NCBI GenBank assembly: GCA_017418765.1
Contig: JAFOMV010000109.1
Coordinates: forward strand, 1-13,983
Direction: 5' to 3'
Origin: Ruminococcus sp.
GTDB taxonomy: Bacteria > Bacillota_A > Clostridia > Oscillospirales > Ruminococcaceae
DNA length: 13,983 nt
Below the pieces are notes generated by a model. That model did not search any database. It had not been told where the DNA came from and saw nothing but the letters and a program-made list of their open reading frames with translations. Both the position numbers and the translations under genes were made by a program. This document shows, one piece after another, positions 1 through 6,566 of the stretch; positions within the stretch are counted from its first letter, which is position 1, and every line of letters starts with the position of its first letter.

Positions 1-732
1 CGACGGGAACGCCTCAAACTCACGGATAAGCACTTCCTCGAAATCGTCTGTGCCGAAACTTTCGCCTATCCTTGAAGCGCCGTCATAGACCGCAGGCATG
101 AACTTCTGTATATTCGCCATGATGGATGAGACCTTCCACACGAACATTCCGCTGTTCCAGAGGTAATTTCCCGATGCCAGATACTTCTTTGCTGTGGCGA
201 GGTCAGGCTTTTCCACGAATCTCTCTACCTCGAAAGCATCGCCCTTTTCCTCACCGAAATTGATATAGCCATAGCCGGTTTCGGGATATGTCGGCGTGAT
301 TCCGATGGTGACCAGATTCTGTCCCTCCTCCGCAGCAGCTATGGCTTTTCTGAGGGCACGATGGTATATATTCACATAGCCGATCAGGTGGTCAGATGGC
401 AGCACCAGCATTACGGCATCGTCATACTTTTTCTTTATCACAGCCGCCGCATAGGCTATACAGGGAGCCGTATTCCTTGCACATGGCTCTGAGAGTATAT
501 TCTCCTTCGGTATCTGAGGGAGCTGAGTTTCGACTATCTCCCTGTAGGCTGAATTTGTCACAACGAAAACGTCCTCAGGTTCAACTATTTTATCGAGGCG
601 CTTTACTGTCTTTTGTATCATGGTCTCTTTGTCTGCGGTAAGTGAAAGGAACTGCTTGGGGCAGTTGTTTCTGCTCTTGGGCCAGAATCTCTCACCTCTG
701 CCGCCAGCCATGATGACTGCGGTTATCTTCAT
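1..732 (-). CDS. manC: Mannose-1-phosphate guanylyltransferase, 3' end cut off by window edge
   Basis: The enzyme makes GDP-mannose from mannose 1-phosphate and GTP in the cytoplasm, supplying sugars for exopolysaccharide or capsule. The first 244 residues are visible and read openly to the left edge. The nucleotidyltransferase signature MAGGRGERFWPKS lies at residues 8-20, followed by PKQFLSL, a PSDH metal-binding motif at 112-115, FVEKPD at 172-177 and the family hallmark YLWNSGMF. The N-terminal Rossmann-like domain is therefore almost complete, while the C-terminal beta-helix part lies outside. The ATG overlaps the stop of the upstream sugar transferase gene as ATGA, with GAGGAG about 10 nt before it, so translation is probably coupled. 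I saw no separate promoter. Without the C-terminus, a bifunctional form with an isomerase domain cannot be excluded. Confidence 0.93.
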   Translation of the reverse strand, partial: MKITAVIMAGGRGERFWPKSRNNCPKQFLSLTADKETMIQKTVKRLDKIVEPEDVFVVTNSAYREIVETQLPQIPKENILSEPCARNTAPCIAYAAAVIKKKYDDAVMLVLPSDHLIGYVNIYHRALRKAIAAAEEGQNLVTIGITPTYPETGYGYINFGEEKGDAFEVERFVEKPDLATAKKYLASGNYLWNSGMFVWKVSSIMANIQKFMPAVYDGASRIGESFGTDDFEEVLIREFEAFPS

Positions 733-2114
733 TCTTTGTTGTTCTCCTCTTTATCTTTCTGCTGTACAGACAGTACAGCTTCTGCTGACTCTGCATTGTT
801 CTTCGGAGGGAAGAGCATTGTTTTCAGTGTCATAAGTATTATCTGAAGGTCCATACGCATTGAGTAATTCTCAATGTACATAAGGTCCATTTTCAGCTTG
901 TCATAAGGGGTGGTATCGTATACTCCCGTGACCTGTGCATATCCCGTAAGACCTGCCTTGACTTTTAGTCTGAAGCCGAATTCGGGCATATCCTTCTTGT
1001 ATTCCTCGGTAAGTTCAGGACGCTCGGGGCGTGGTCCCACTACGGACATCTCTCCCCTCAGGATATTGAAAAACTGCGGAAATTCGTCGATACGGAACTT
1101 TCTCAGCACCTTTCCCACAGGAGTTATGCGTTCATCCTCATCTGATGCAAGACGGGCTTTTCCGTCCTTTTCAGCATCCACTATCATGCTTCTGAATTTC
1201 AGCACATTGAACTCCCTTTCATTAATAGTCAGACGCTTCTGCTTGTAGAAAACAGGGCCGCCGTCATAGAGCTTCACGGCAATTGCCGATATTATCATGA
1301 ACGGGCTGAGAAGTACGATACATACCAGTGAGAAAACTATATCGAATATACGCTTGACAAGGCTTGCTTCAAAGTCAAGTCCATAATTTCTGCAAATGAG
1401 GAGCGGAGTATCGAAAAGCCTGATATCATCAGCTCCACGAATGATTATATCCGATATCTTCGGCGCTATGTAGGCTCTTATGGAGCGCTCAAAGCAGAAT
1501 TTAAGATAGTCATTGCGCTGCTCCGCCGGGATATCGCAGATAATAACGCCCTCATACTTCTCTATCAATTCCCTTACCCTGTCCGCAGGTTCGCTTATAC
1601 TTACGGATTCGCATATCATATACTTATCCACACGCTGGCTCATCTTCATGACCAGTGATGCCGCCTGCTGGCTGCCGTAGAGTATCACCAGCTTTCTCGG
1701 CGGATATATCAGGAAGTATATCTTTCCCGTCAGCACCGTCCAGATGGCTATCACGCCGAAATGCACGAACGTCATCAACAATATAGGCGAGACCTTCATG
1801 AAGTCACGGCCGATAAGGCTGATGAGAAAATAACTGACAGTATTGACGCAGACCATTGATATCATCTGCGAATAGAGCATATCCGTCTTTTTCAGATAGC
1901 CCAGCTTGAATCCGCCGTATGCTTTGAAGAAAAGCCATATCAGCAGACAGTAGATGGCGATGAGAGTCCAGTTTCCTCGCCTGTAGTACGGGAGAACGAT
2001 GGTCTCGCTGTAGTTTTTGTACCACACATAGGCAAAGATACCCGTCAGTATCCCCATCAGCACCATTGCAGAAGCAAAGGTGATAATTCTTTTATATTTA
2101 TCTTTTTTACTCAT
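729..2114 (-). CDS. Polyprenyl-phosphate sugar phosphotransferase (initiating transferase of exopolysaccharide synthesis)
   Basis: The protein should transfer a sugar 1-phosphate from a nucleotide sugar to undecaprenyl phosphate at the membrane, the first step of surface polysaccharide assembly. Counting from an upstream in-frame ATG at 2165 (478 residues), four membrane segments lie near residues 27-49, 64-85, 100-118 and 126-153, then a soluble nucleotide-binding-like domain near 157-250. The catalytic module follows at 271-450: a membrane segment at 275-298, KFRSM at 323-327, the Asp-Glu dyad D360-E361 in RIDEFPQ, and SVVGPRP at 374-380. This is the WbaP/CpsE-like arrangement. The start is uncertain. 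Neither 2165 nor 2114 has a strong ribosome site. I prefer 2114 (MSKKDKYKR, 461 residues) because a nine-codon reading frame with a good AAGGA site ends in an ATGA overlap there. The sugar cannot be deduced from sequence alone. Confidence 0.93.
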   Translation of the reverse strand: MSKKDKYKRIITFASAMVLMGILTGIFAYVWYKNYSETIVLPYYRRGNWTLIAIYCLLIWLFFKAYGGFKLGYLKKTDMLYSQMISMVCVNTVSYFLISLIGRDFMKVSPILLMTFVHFGVIAIWTVLTGKIYFLIYPPRKLVILYGSQQAASLVMKMSQRVDKYMICESVSISEPADRVRELIEKYEGVIICDIPAEQRNDYLKFCFERSIRAYIAPKISDIIIRGADDIRLFDTPLLICRNYGLDFEASLVKRIFDIVFSLVCIVLLSPFMIISAIAVKLYDGGPVFYKQKRLTINEREFNVLKFRSMIVDAEKDGKARLASDEDERITPVGKVLRKFRIDEFPQFFNILRGEMSVVGPRPERPELTEEYKKDMPEFGFRLKVKAGLTGYAQVTGVYDTTPYDKLKMDLMYIENYSMRMDLQIILMTLKTMLFPPKNNAESAEAVLSVQQKDKEENNKE

Positions 2115-2140
2115 ATCACTATTATCATATGACCATACAT
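2111..2140 (-). CDS. Possible nine-codon leader peptide coupled to the sugar transferase gene
   Basis: The frame reads MYGHMIIVI and then TGA. AAGGA sits 7 nt before its ATG, a better ribosome site than either candidate start of the main gene has. Its stop overlaps the ATG at 2114 as ATGA. The start also lies in a short palindrome, GACCAT-N2-ATGGTC (2131-2144). It could be coincidence, since the frame is very short and would be internal if the main gene starts at 2165. Confidence 0.3.
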   Translation of the reverse strand: MYGHMIIVI

Positions 2141-2166
2141 GGTCTGATCCTTTTTTACAAGTCATA

Positions 2167-2237
2167 GCTTCACGTATTTTTCCGCCGCCCGTTTAACGAT
2201 AGCCGTGACTGATACACAGTGAAGCCCTATGCGGCGG
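2167..2237 (-). promoter_or_regulatory. 5' leader with two interleaved 7-bp complementarities (possible H-type pseudoknot)
   Basis: In the transcript starting near 2248, CCGCCGC (2237-2231) is complementary to GCGGCGG (2188-2182), and GCTTCAC (2225-2219) is complementary to GTGAAGC (2173-2167). The pairs interleave, so both can form only as a pseudoknot; otherwise they are alternatives. The last strand ends one nt before the ATG at 2165, where it could affect ribosome access. I do not recognise a known riboswitch class. The pairing is seen; the function is inference. Confidence 0.4.
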
Positions 2238-2254
2238 TATGATATCTAATCTAA

Positions 2255-2283
2255 ATTATAGCAAATAGCGGAATACGTGTCAA
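2255..2283 (-). promoter_or_regulatory. Consensus sigma-A promoter of the sugar transferase-manC unit
   Basis: The minus strand carries TTGACA (2283-2278), a 17-bp spacer and TATAAT (2260-2255), a perfect match to the vegetative consensus. Transcription should start near 2248, giving a leader of about 83 nt to the ATG at 2165 or about 134 nt to that at 2114. Confidence 0.85.
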
Positions 2284-2382
2284 TAGAACCTGCACCGTTT
2301 TACAAAAACCTATCACAAAATACAGCATTATGCACAGTTTTTATCCAGCGCAGAATATGACACGTTTTTTTCCCGATGGCGG

Positions 2383-2856
2383 CTATAATATTGGTGTATA
2401 CTTTTCCGCAGACTTTTTTGCGGATAATATGTTCCTGACAGCAAGTATAGCATTAAGTACTGACGGGATAATGCAGGGCGTAAGCCTTCTGCGGTACATA
2501 CTGCTGATGCGTTCCATTGTAAACTTGTCTGACCATCCGCTTATATCCGCATGGATGCACAGCTTATGAAGAAGGATCAGACATAAGGCACAGCCCGATA
2601 CAGAAAAGCATAATGCCGCAATGTTTTTTCGCCTGCCGCAGAAAGAACAGATGACCGCACCTGCCGTCATAAGAAAAGCAGAAAGGATAAATGCTGCGCC
2701 TATAAAAGCGATATATGCGCCGTAGGATGAACGGTTGCTGATAAGCCCCGCACCGGCAAGCAGCGGCATAAGCAAGCAGTATACCGCCGAAAGCAGGATA
2801 ACGGCAAGCTTTGATATAATTTTGGAAGGAGTTGTTTTTTCGGTTATTTTTCTCAT
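2383..2856 (-). CDS. Small multi-pass membrane protein of unknown function (157 aa)
   Basis: I do not recognise the family. The predicted protein has a basic N-terminus (MRKITEKTTPSKIISK) and four likely membrane segments near residues 17-38, 47-72, 79-98 and 124-143. The loop between the third and fourth holds charged and aromatic residues around SGWSDKFTMERIS, and the C-terminus is lysine-rich. Cysteines are frequent in the third segment. A GGAG ribosome site lies about 6 nt before the ATG. The gene is divergent from spoIVB across 89 bp. It is separated from the downstream sugar transferase gene by 217 to 268 bp (depending on which ATG that gene uses) containing that gene's own promoter, so it is probably a separate unit. 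No clear promoter or terminator was found. The hydrophobic periodicity and ribosome site support a real gene. Confidence 0.65.
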   Translation of the reverse strand: MRKITEKTTPSKIISKLAVILLSAVYCLLMPLLAGAGLISNRSSYGAYIAFIGAAFILSAFLMTAGAVICSFCGRRKNIAALCFSVSGCALCLILLHKLCIHADISGWSDKFTMERISSMYRRRLTPCIIPSVLNAILAVRNILSAKKSAEKYTPIL

Positions 2857-2907
2857 TTCTGACTCCGTTTTTCATTAATAATATTCTTTACTGAGCTAAT
2901 AATAAAA

Positions 2908-2930
2908 ATGTTCACCCGACACGTGAACAT
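2908..2930. repeat. Perfect inverted repeat between the small membrane gene and spoIVB
   Basis: ATGTTCAC and GTGAACAT flank a 7-nt spacer. The repeat sits directly before the AAAGGA ribosome site of spoIVB and about 50 bp before the divergent gene. On the minus strand it is followed by ATTTTTATTATT. It could be an operator between the divergent genes, or a hairpin at the spoIVB ribosome site. As a terminator it would lie upstream of both genes, which makes little sense. Confidence 0.55.
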
Positions 2931-2945
2931 GAAAGGAATGACAAA

Positions 2946-4178
2946 ATGCAGATCAAAAAAATAATGACAAAAGCTGCCGCAGGTCTATTATCTGCGGCTC
3001 TGGCAGGAATATTCACCGCAGCAGGGTATTACTCCGAAAAGCTCCCCGATGTACTGATGTCAGATACGGGAAGTCAGGTAAGGATAGCACAATACCCTGA
3101 AATAAAACTATATTCCGGATATACCGAGCCTGAAGCCCTTTCATGCAGCGGAAAGGCAACTCTCTCACTTTTCGGAGCCATACCTGTAAAAAGCGTCGAA
3201 CTGCGTCAGACCGAAGCTCCTACCCTTATAGCAGGCGGCAAGCCTTTCGGGATAAAACTGCTTATGGAAGGTGTAATGGTAACAGGTCTCGGTGATGTGG
3301 AAGCTGACAGCGGCACATATGTATGCCCTGCATCGGAAGCAGGTCTTGAAACAGGAGATATAGTGTGTACCGCAGGCGGCAGGACCCTTACCTCTAATCT
3401 TCAGCTTCAAGCCATAATCAAAAGCAGTCAGGGAGCTCCTATACCTCTTTCTGTAAAGCGTGGAGAGCAGTGCTTTGATACTGTGATGAAGCCCGTTTTT
3501 TCAGAAAAAAGCGGTCAGTGGAAAGGCGGTATGTGGGTTCGTGACAGCATAGCAGGCATAGGCACTATGACGTTCATAGACAGATCTACAGGCAGATTTG
3601 CAGGTCTTGGACATCCTATATGCGATTCCGACACGGGGGAGATAGTGCCGCTTCACAGCGGAGAAGCTGTACCTGTCGATATAACCGATACAAAACGTGG
3701 CGAACGTGGCATCCCCGGTGAACTGCACGGACGCTTCACAATGGGAAACAGTCTGGGTACACTCGATCTCAACAGCAGCTGCGGCATATTCGGCAGTCTG
3801 AACAGCAAAGCCCTGGATGAAATAGCTGAAAGCTGCGAAGAATATAAGCTCGGCTACCGTCAGGATATCAATACAGGTGCAGCTGAGGTATATACAACCG
3901 TTATCGGTGACACACCGCAAAAGTACGCCGTCGAAATAGAGAAGATAGATTATAACGCCGCAGACGCCTCAAAGAACATGATGATAAGGATAACCGATAA
4001 AAGGCTGCTTGATGCCTCAGGCGGTATAGTACAAGGCATGAGCGGAAGTCCCATCATACAGAATGACAGGATAATAGGGGCAGTAACTCATGTATTTGTA
4101 TCGGACCCATCCTGCGGTTTTGCGATATTCGCAGAAAATATGGTCAAAACTCTTGACGAGGGATGTAATCGGGAATAA
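2946..4178 (+). CDS. spoIVB: SpoIVB-type serine peptidase (family S55)
   Basis: In endospore formers SpoIVB is made in the forespore and secreted into the intermembrane space. There it cleaves SpoIVFA, releasing the SpoIVFB protease that activates pro-sigma-K. The 410-residue protein has a membrane anchor near residues 9-28, a PDZ domain near 98-175 and a peptidase domain from about 193. It contains GGMWVRDSIAGIGTMTF at 194-210, GLGHPI with His223, ITDKRLL with Asp351, and GIVQGMSGSPI with Ser366. The spacing His-143-Asp/Ser matches what I recall of the Bacillus triad (H236, D363, S378), so the triad appears intact. AAAGGA lies about 9 nt before the ATG. In many Clostridia and Bacilli spo0A follows spoIVB; here the next gene is convergent ptsH. 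No forespore-type promoter could be identified with confidence. Confidence 0.93.
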   Translation: MQIKKIMTKAAAGLLSAALAGIFTAAGYYSEKLPDVLMSDTGSQVRIAQYPEIKLYSGYTEPEALSCSGKATLSLFGAIPVKSVELRQTEAPTLIAGGKPFGIKLLMEGVMVTGLGDVEADSGTYVCPASEAGLETGDIVCTAGGRTLTSNLQLQAIIKSSQGAPIPLSVKRGEQCFDTVMKPVFSEKSGQWKGGMWVRDSIAGIGTMTFIDRSTGRFAGLGHPICDSDTGEIVPLHSGEAVPVDITDTKRGERGIPGELHGRFTMGNSLGTLDLNSSCGIFGSLNSKALDEIAESCEEYKLGYRQDINTGAAEVYTTVIGDTPQKYAVEIEKIDYNAADASKNMMIRITDKRLLDASGGIVQGMSGSPIIQNDRIIGAVTHVFVSDPSCGFAIFAENMVKTLDEGCNRE

Positions 4179-4180
4179 TA

Positions 4181-4201
4181 TAAATGACCTTTAGTCATTT
4201 A
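4181..4201 (+). repeat. Inverted repeat just after the spoIVB stop
   Basis: TAAATGAC and GTCATTTA form a perfect 8-bp stem around a 5-nt loop, starting 3 nt after the TAA. It is AT-rich and not followed by a T-run, so it is a weak terminator candidate. The GC-rich hairpin 20 bp downstream is more likely to stop spoIVB transcripts. Confidence 0.4.
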
Positions 4202-4210
4202 TGCTTATAA

Positions 4211-4246
4211 CCAAAACAAAAGGGGCGTTACTTATGTAACGCCCTT
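4211..4246 (-). terminator. Intrinsic terminator of ptsH, shared with convergent spoIVB
   Basis: GGGCGTTAC and GTAACGCCC (4223-4231 and 4236-4244) pair as nine perfect base pairs around a 4-nt loop. On the minus strand the hairpin is followed by CTTTTGTTTTGG, a good T-tract, about 20 nt after the ptsH stop. On the plus strand the tract is TTGAGTTT, so termination of spoIVB there is possible but weaker. Confidence 0.8.
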
Positions 4247-4265
4247 GAGTTTAGCTGTTGGTAAT

Positions 4266-4538
4266 TTATCTGTTTTCTTCACTGAAACCGCTGTCAACGA
4301 GATCAATAAGAGCGTCTACAGCAGCCTTCTCATCAGCGCCGTCAGCGATGACCTTGATAGTAGTGCCGCCTACGATACCGAGTGAAAGGATACCCAGTAA
4401 GCTCTTAGCATTAACTCTGCGTTCTTCCTTTTCGATCCAGATTGATGCCTTGAATTCGTTAGCTTTCTGGATAAAGAAGGTTGCCGGTCTAGCGTGAAGT
4501 CCAACCTGGTTCTTTACTGTTACTTCTCTGACAAACAT
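4266..4538 (-). CDS. ptsH: Phosphocarrier protein HPr
   Basis: HPr carries phosphate from enzyme I to the sugar-specific IIA proteins of the phosphotransferase system. In Firmicutes its Ser46 is phosphorylated by HPr kinase for CcpA-dependent catabolite control. The 90-residue protein has His15 in QVGLHARP and Ser46 in NAKSLLGI, the two regulatory positions at their standard numbering, so both functions look possible. The chosen ATG has AGGAG 8 nt upstream. The frame stays open for 71 more codons upstream, but that part has no HPr similarity and covers the promoter. No ptsI gene is adjacent, so HPr is transcribed alone from its own promoter and stopped by the hairpin downstream. Confidence 0.97.
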   Translation of the reverse strand: MFVREVTVKNQVGLHARPATFFIQKANEFKASIWIEKEERRVNAKSLLGILSLGIVGGTTIKVIADGADEKAAVDALIDLVDSGFSEENR

Positions 4539-4934
4539 ATACAACTCTCCTATTCTCTGATGCGCCGCTGTAGTATTATTTATATAGGGTTCAACGGTCG
4601 CTGCAAATATCTCACTTGCTGATATCATTATACAATCAATTTTTTTCGTAGTCAATGGATTTTTGGTCAGAAATCCTTTTATCTTCTCAAATTCTACATT
4701 TAGATTAAATCGCAAGTTCATTTTTTTCTTTTGCTTGTTTATTATCACCACAAAAAATTGTTGACTATCATTGTAAAACTTTCATAATATTCAACGTTTT
4801 ATTATGTTTAATATATCCAAACTAATTTTTAACACGTTCATTATCAGTTCATTATATAGTAATATAATTAATTTCCATACTGAACTGCCAATATTTGCGT
4901 ATCATTTGATCGGAGTTTTCAACTGACCATGCGG
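4539..4934. other. Gene-free AT-rich intergenic region between ptsH and trmD
   Basis: This 396-bp stretch holds the ptsH leader and promoter but no convincing gene. Other visible elements are an imperfect inverted repeat at 4760-4795 (GTTGACTATCAT and ATAATATTCAAC, 10 of 12 pairs), a direct repeat GTTCATTAT spaced by 11 bp (4836 and 4847), and CAGTTCA/TGAACTG (4845-4851 and 4881-4887), a 7-bp stem. On the plus strand a promoter-like TTGACT-18-TAATAT lies at 4761-4790. No T-tract terminator for trmD was seen on the minus strand. Confidence 0.7.
4627..4655 (-). promoter_or_regulatory. Sigma-A promoter of ptsH
   Basis: The minus strand has TTGACT (4655-4650), a 17-bp spacer and TATAAT (4632-4627). 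Transcription should start near 4620, giving a leader of about 82 nt. I saw no clear CcpA site (cre) overlapping it. Confidence 0.8.
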
Positions 4935-4943
4935 TCATTTTTT
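4924..4943 (+). terminator. Short plus-strand terminator-like hairpin at the 3' end of trmD
   Basis: TGACC-ATGC-GGTCA is followed at once by six T on the plus strand. The stem is only 5 bp and overlaps the trmD stop codon, which lies on the opposite strand. It could stop rightward transcripts from the intergenic region before they enter trmD antisense. On the minus strand there is no T-tract. Confidence 0.35.
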
Positions 4944-5654
4944 CTTCTTTTCCTTTGGCGGATGCTCTGCCATATATATTTCGTAAAGGTCAGGTCTTCT
5001 CTCCGATGTTATCTCAAGGCTTTTTTCATGCCTCCACTTCTCAATATTGGCGTGATGTCCCGAAAGCAGCACAGGCGGGACCTCCACACCATCCCAGACC
5101 TCGGGGCGTGTGTAGTGCGGATATTCAAGAAGTCCGCTGTATATGCTCTCCTCCTCGAAGCACACATCATCCGAAAGAACTCCCTTGCACATCCTTGCTA
5201 CCGAATCAACAAGCACCATTGCCGGAAGCTCGCCGCCTGTAAGAACATAGTCGCCGATGGATATCTCCTCATCCACTATCTTGTCAATGACACGCTGATC
5301 AACGCCCTCATAGTGACCGCAGATTATAAGGATATCCTCCATTTTCGACAATTCAGCAACTCTCTGCTGATCGAGGACTTTTCCCTTTGGCGACATATAT
5401 ATTGTATGCGGTTTTGTGCCGAATTCTTCACATACCGCCTTGTAACAATTGTAAATCGGCTCGCACTGCATGACCATTCCCATTCCGCCGCCATAGGGAG
5501 TATCGTCCACACGGCGGTGCTTATCGAGAGTATATTCACGTATCTGTCGGCAGTGTACCTGTATTTTATCGGCTTTACGTGCTCTGCCGATGATACTTTC
5601 GCCCAGTACAGCCTCACACATTTCGGGGAAAAGTGTAGCTATTTCGATCCGCAT
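4935..5654 (-). CDS. trmD: tRNA (guanine-N1)-methyltransferase TrmD
   Basis: TrmD methylates N1 of G37 next to the anticodon of tRNAs reading CUN, CCN and CGG, using S-adenosylmethionine, which prevents +1 frameshifting. The 239-residue protein is a normal length for this SPOUT enzyme. It shows RIEIATLFP at the N-terminus, YGGGMGMVM at 54-62, and the knot segments SPKG at 88-91, CGHYEGVDQR at 112-121 and IGDYVLTGGE at 133-142, then LLEYPHYTRPEVW at 175-187 in the C-terminal domain. The position of the Escherichia coli catalytic Asp169 appears to be Glu169 here, which I believe is a common clostridial variant. AAGGAAG precedes the ATG by about 9 nt. The gene is the last of the minus-strand cluster, 125 bp after the preceding small gene, with repeat-like hairpins between. 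Confidence 0.97.
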   Translation of the reverse strand: MRIEIATLFPEMCEAVLGESIIGRARKADKIQVHCRQIREYTLDKHRRVDDTPYGGGMGMVMQCEPIYNCYKAVCEEFGTKPHTIYMSPKGKVLDQQRVAELSKMEDILIICGHYEGVDQRVIDKIVDEEISIGDYVLTGGELPAMVLVDSVARMCKGVLSDDVCFEEESIYSGLLEYPHYTRPEVWDGVEVPPVLLSGHHANIEKWRHEKSLEITSERRPDLYEIYMAEHPPKEKKKK

Positions 5655-5697
5655 ATTTTCACTTCCTTAGTTATGGTATATTTTACATCATATAAAT

Positions 5698-5722
5698 GGG
5701 CGGATGATATCCGCCCCTACAG
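5698..5722. repeat. Palindromic GC-rich element upstream of trmD (REP-like)
   Basis: GGGCGGAT-GAT-ATCCGCCC (5698-5716) is a perfect 8-bp stem with a 3-nt loop. Read on the minus strand it carries the prefix CTGTAGG. Elements of the type TGTAGGGGCGG...CCGCCC are, from memory, frequent interspersed repeats in gut Firmicutes. Only one copy is present in this window, so membership of a family is inference. Confidence 0.55.
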
Positions 5723-5729
5723 TTTTTGT

Positions 5730-5782
5730 TAACAAGCTGGCAAGCGATTCGTGAGTGGGGTCAGGCTACCGTCAGCTTGTTA
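5730..5782. repeat. Long inverted repeat over the stop codon of the 89-aa gene
   Basis: TAACAAGCTG (5730-5739) and CAGCTTGTTA (5773-5782) are perfect 10-bp arms around 33 nt. The right arm contains the stop codon of the small membrane gene. The enclosed segment includes GCGATTCGTGA, which resembles half of another REP-like palindrome. With the element at 5698-5722 it forms tandem hairpins between that gene and trmD. They may stabilise, process or attenuate the transcript. On the plus strand the repeat is followed by TTATCTTTTC. Confidence 0.5.
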
Positions 5783-6049
5783 TCTTTTCAACCGCTTTAC
5801 GATCTTCACCGCAGTAAAACCTGCAAACAGTGCAAGAAGCGCAAGCATGAAAATTCCCATAGCAATATTGCCGTCGCTGAATGACTGTACCGCCACAAGA
5901 ATGCAGACTCCTGCCAAAGCCGCATATACCGCAAAAAGAACTATCCGCAGTATCCACCTTACAGGCTTCGGAACTCTGCTGTTCACGCTTCCTTCGATCA
6001 TTCCTTCAAAGGCAAGCCCCACCAGTTCTTCAATTATTGCATCGATCAT
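5780..6049 (-). CDS. Small two-pass membrane protein of unknown function (89 aa)
   Basis: I do not recognise the family. The protein has an amphipathic N-terminus rich in acidic residues (MIDAIIEELVGLAFEGMIEG), then two membrane segments near residues 30-52 and 63-80, and a basic tail (VKIVKRLKR), suggesting both ends face the cytoplasm. GAGGTG lies about 8 nt before the ATG and overlaps the end of rimM, whose stop is 12 bp upstream. The gene sits between rimM and trmD, where adjacent genes of this pair are usually directly linked. It is therefore an insertion into a conserved gene pair, and its position suggests co-transcription with rimM. No function follows from this. Confidence 0.75.
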   Translation of the reverse strand: MIDAIIEELVGLAFEGMIEGSVNSRVPKPVRWILRIVLFAVYAALAGVCILVAVQSFSDGNIAMGIFMLALLALFAGFTAVKIVKRLKR

Positions 6050-6061
6050 TGTTCACACCTC

Positions 6062-6565
6062 TCAGTCAAAAAGCCCATCCAAAGGCCGTATAGTCATAAG
6101 GTTGCTGTCGATATCCGTTGACACCACCACATCAGCTATCGCAGGTATGAGGTACTCTCTGTCCTCTCCCTTAATGACGTAAACATCGTTTGCGCCTGTT
6201 TCAAGGACATCCGCTATCTTTCCGTAGACCTCGTCTGTATCAGCGTCACGCACTTCAAGGCCGATGAGATCCTGTATAAAGTAGGTATCGTCGTCAAGCT
6301 CGAGGTCGTCGCGGTGCATATAAAGCACCTTGTTGCGCAGCTTTTCGGCGGATTCGGGCGTATCAACGCCCTCTATCTTGGCAATGACCATGTTCTTGAA
6401 CACGCGCGAACGCTCGATGATGACCTCGTCCTTCGCCTTGCCGATGAACAGGCGGTCGAACTCCGCGAGCAGCTCGGGTGTGTCGGTATAGGGCATTATC
6501 TTGACCTCGCCGCGTATGCCGTGGGTCGTGACTATCTTGCCAGCTTCAAGGAATTCCTTTTTCAT
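6062..6565 (-). CDS. rimM: Ribosome maturation factor RimM
   Basis: RimM binds ribosomal protein S19 and helps assemble the head of the 30S subunit. The 167-residue protein shows the N-terminal barrel domain with EAGKIVTTHGIRGEVKI near residues 7-23 and the C-terminal PRC-barrel domain. The latter includes YFIQDLIGLEV, GKIADVLETGANDVYVI, and YLIPAIADVV near the end, all typical of the family. The start at 6565 is chosen because GGAGG lies 6 nt before it. An in-frame ATG 15 nt further upstream falls in the preceding gene and has no better site. The gene begins 1 nt after the stop of the unknown gene before it, so translation is probably coupled. The usual neighbours rpsP and rplS are not in the window. 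Confidence 0.96.
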   Translation of the reverse strand: MKKEFLEAGKIVTTHGIRGEVKIMPYTDTPELLAEFDRLFIGKAKDEVIIERSRVFKNMVIAKIEGVDTPESAEKLRNKVLYMHRDDLELDDDTYFIQDLIGLEVRDADTDEVYGKIADVLETGANDVYVIKGEDREYLIPAIADVVVSTDIDSNLMTIRPLDGLFD

Positions 6566-6566
6566 G

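Noticed and set aside
2330..2569. 79-codon plus-strand frame
   Set aside because: Antisense to the small membrane gene, which has a better ribosome site and a clear hydrophobic pattern.
4539..4751. 71-codon N-terminal extension of HPr
   Set aside because: HPr begins at MFVREVTVKN with a proper AGGAG site and standard His15 numbering. The extension covers the ptsH promoter and is AT-rich filler.
4929..5732. 267-codon open frame on the plus strand
   Set aside because: It lies antisense over trmD, whose motifs are unmistakable, and shows no domain or convincing ribosome site.
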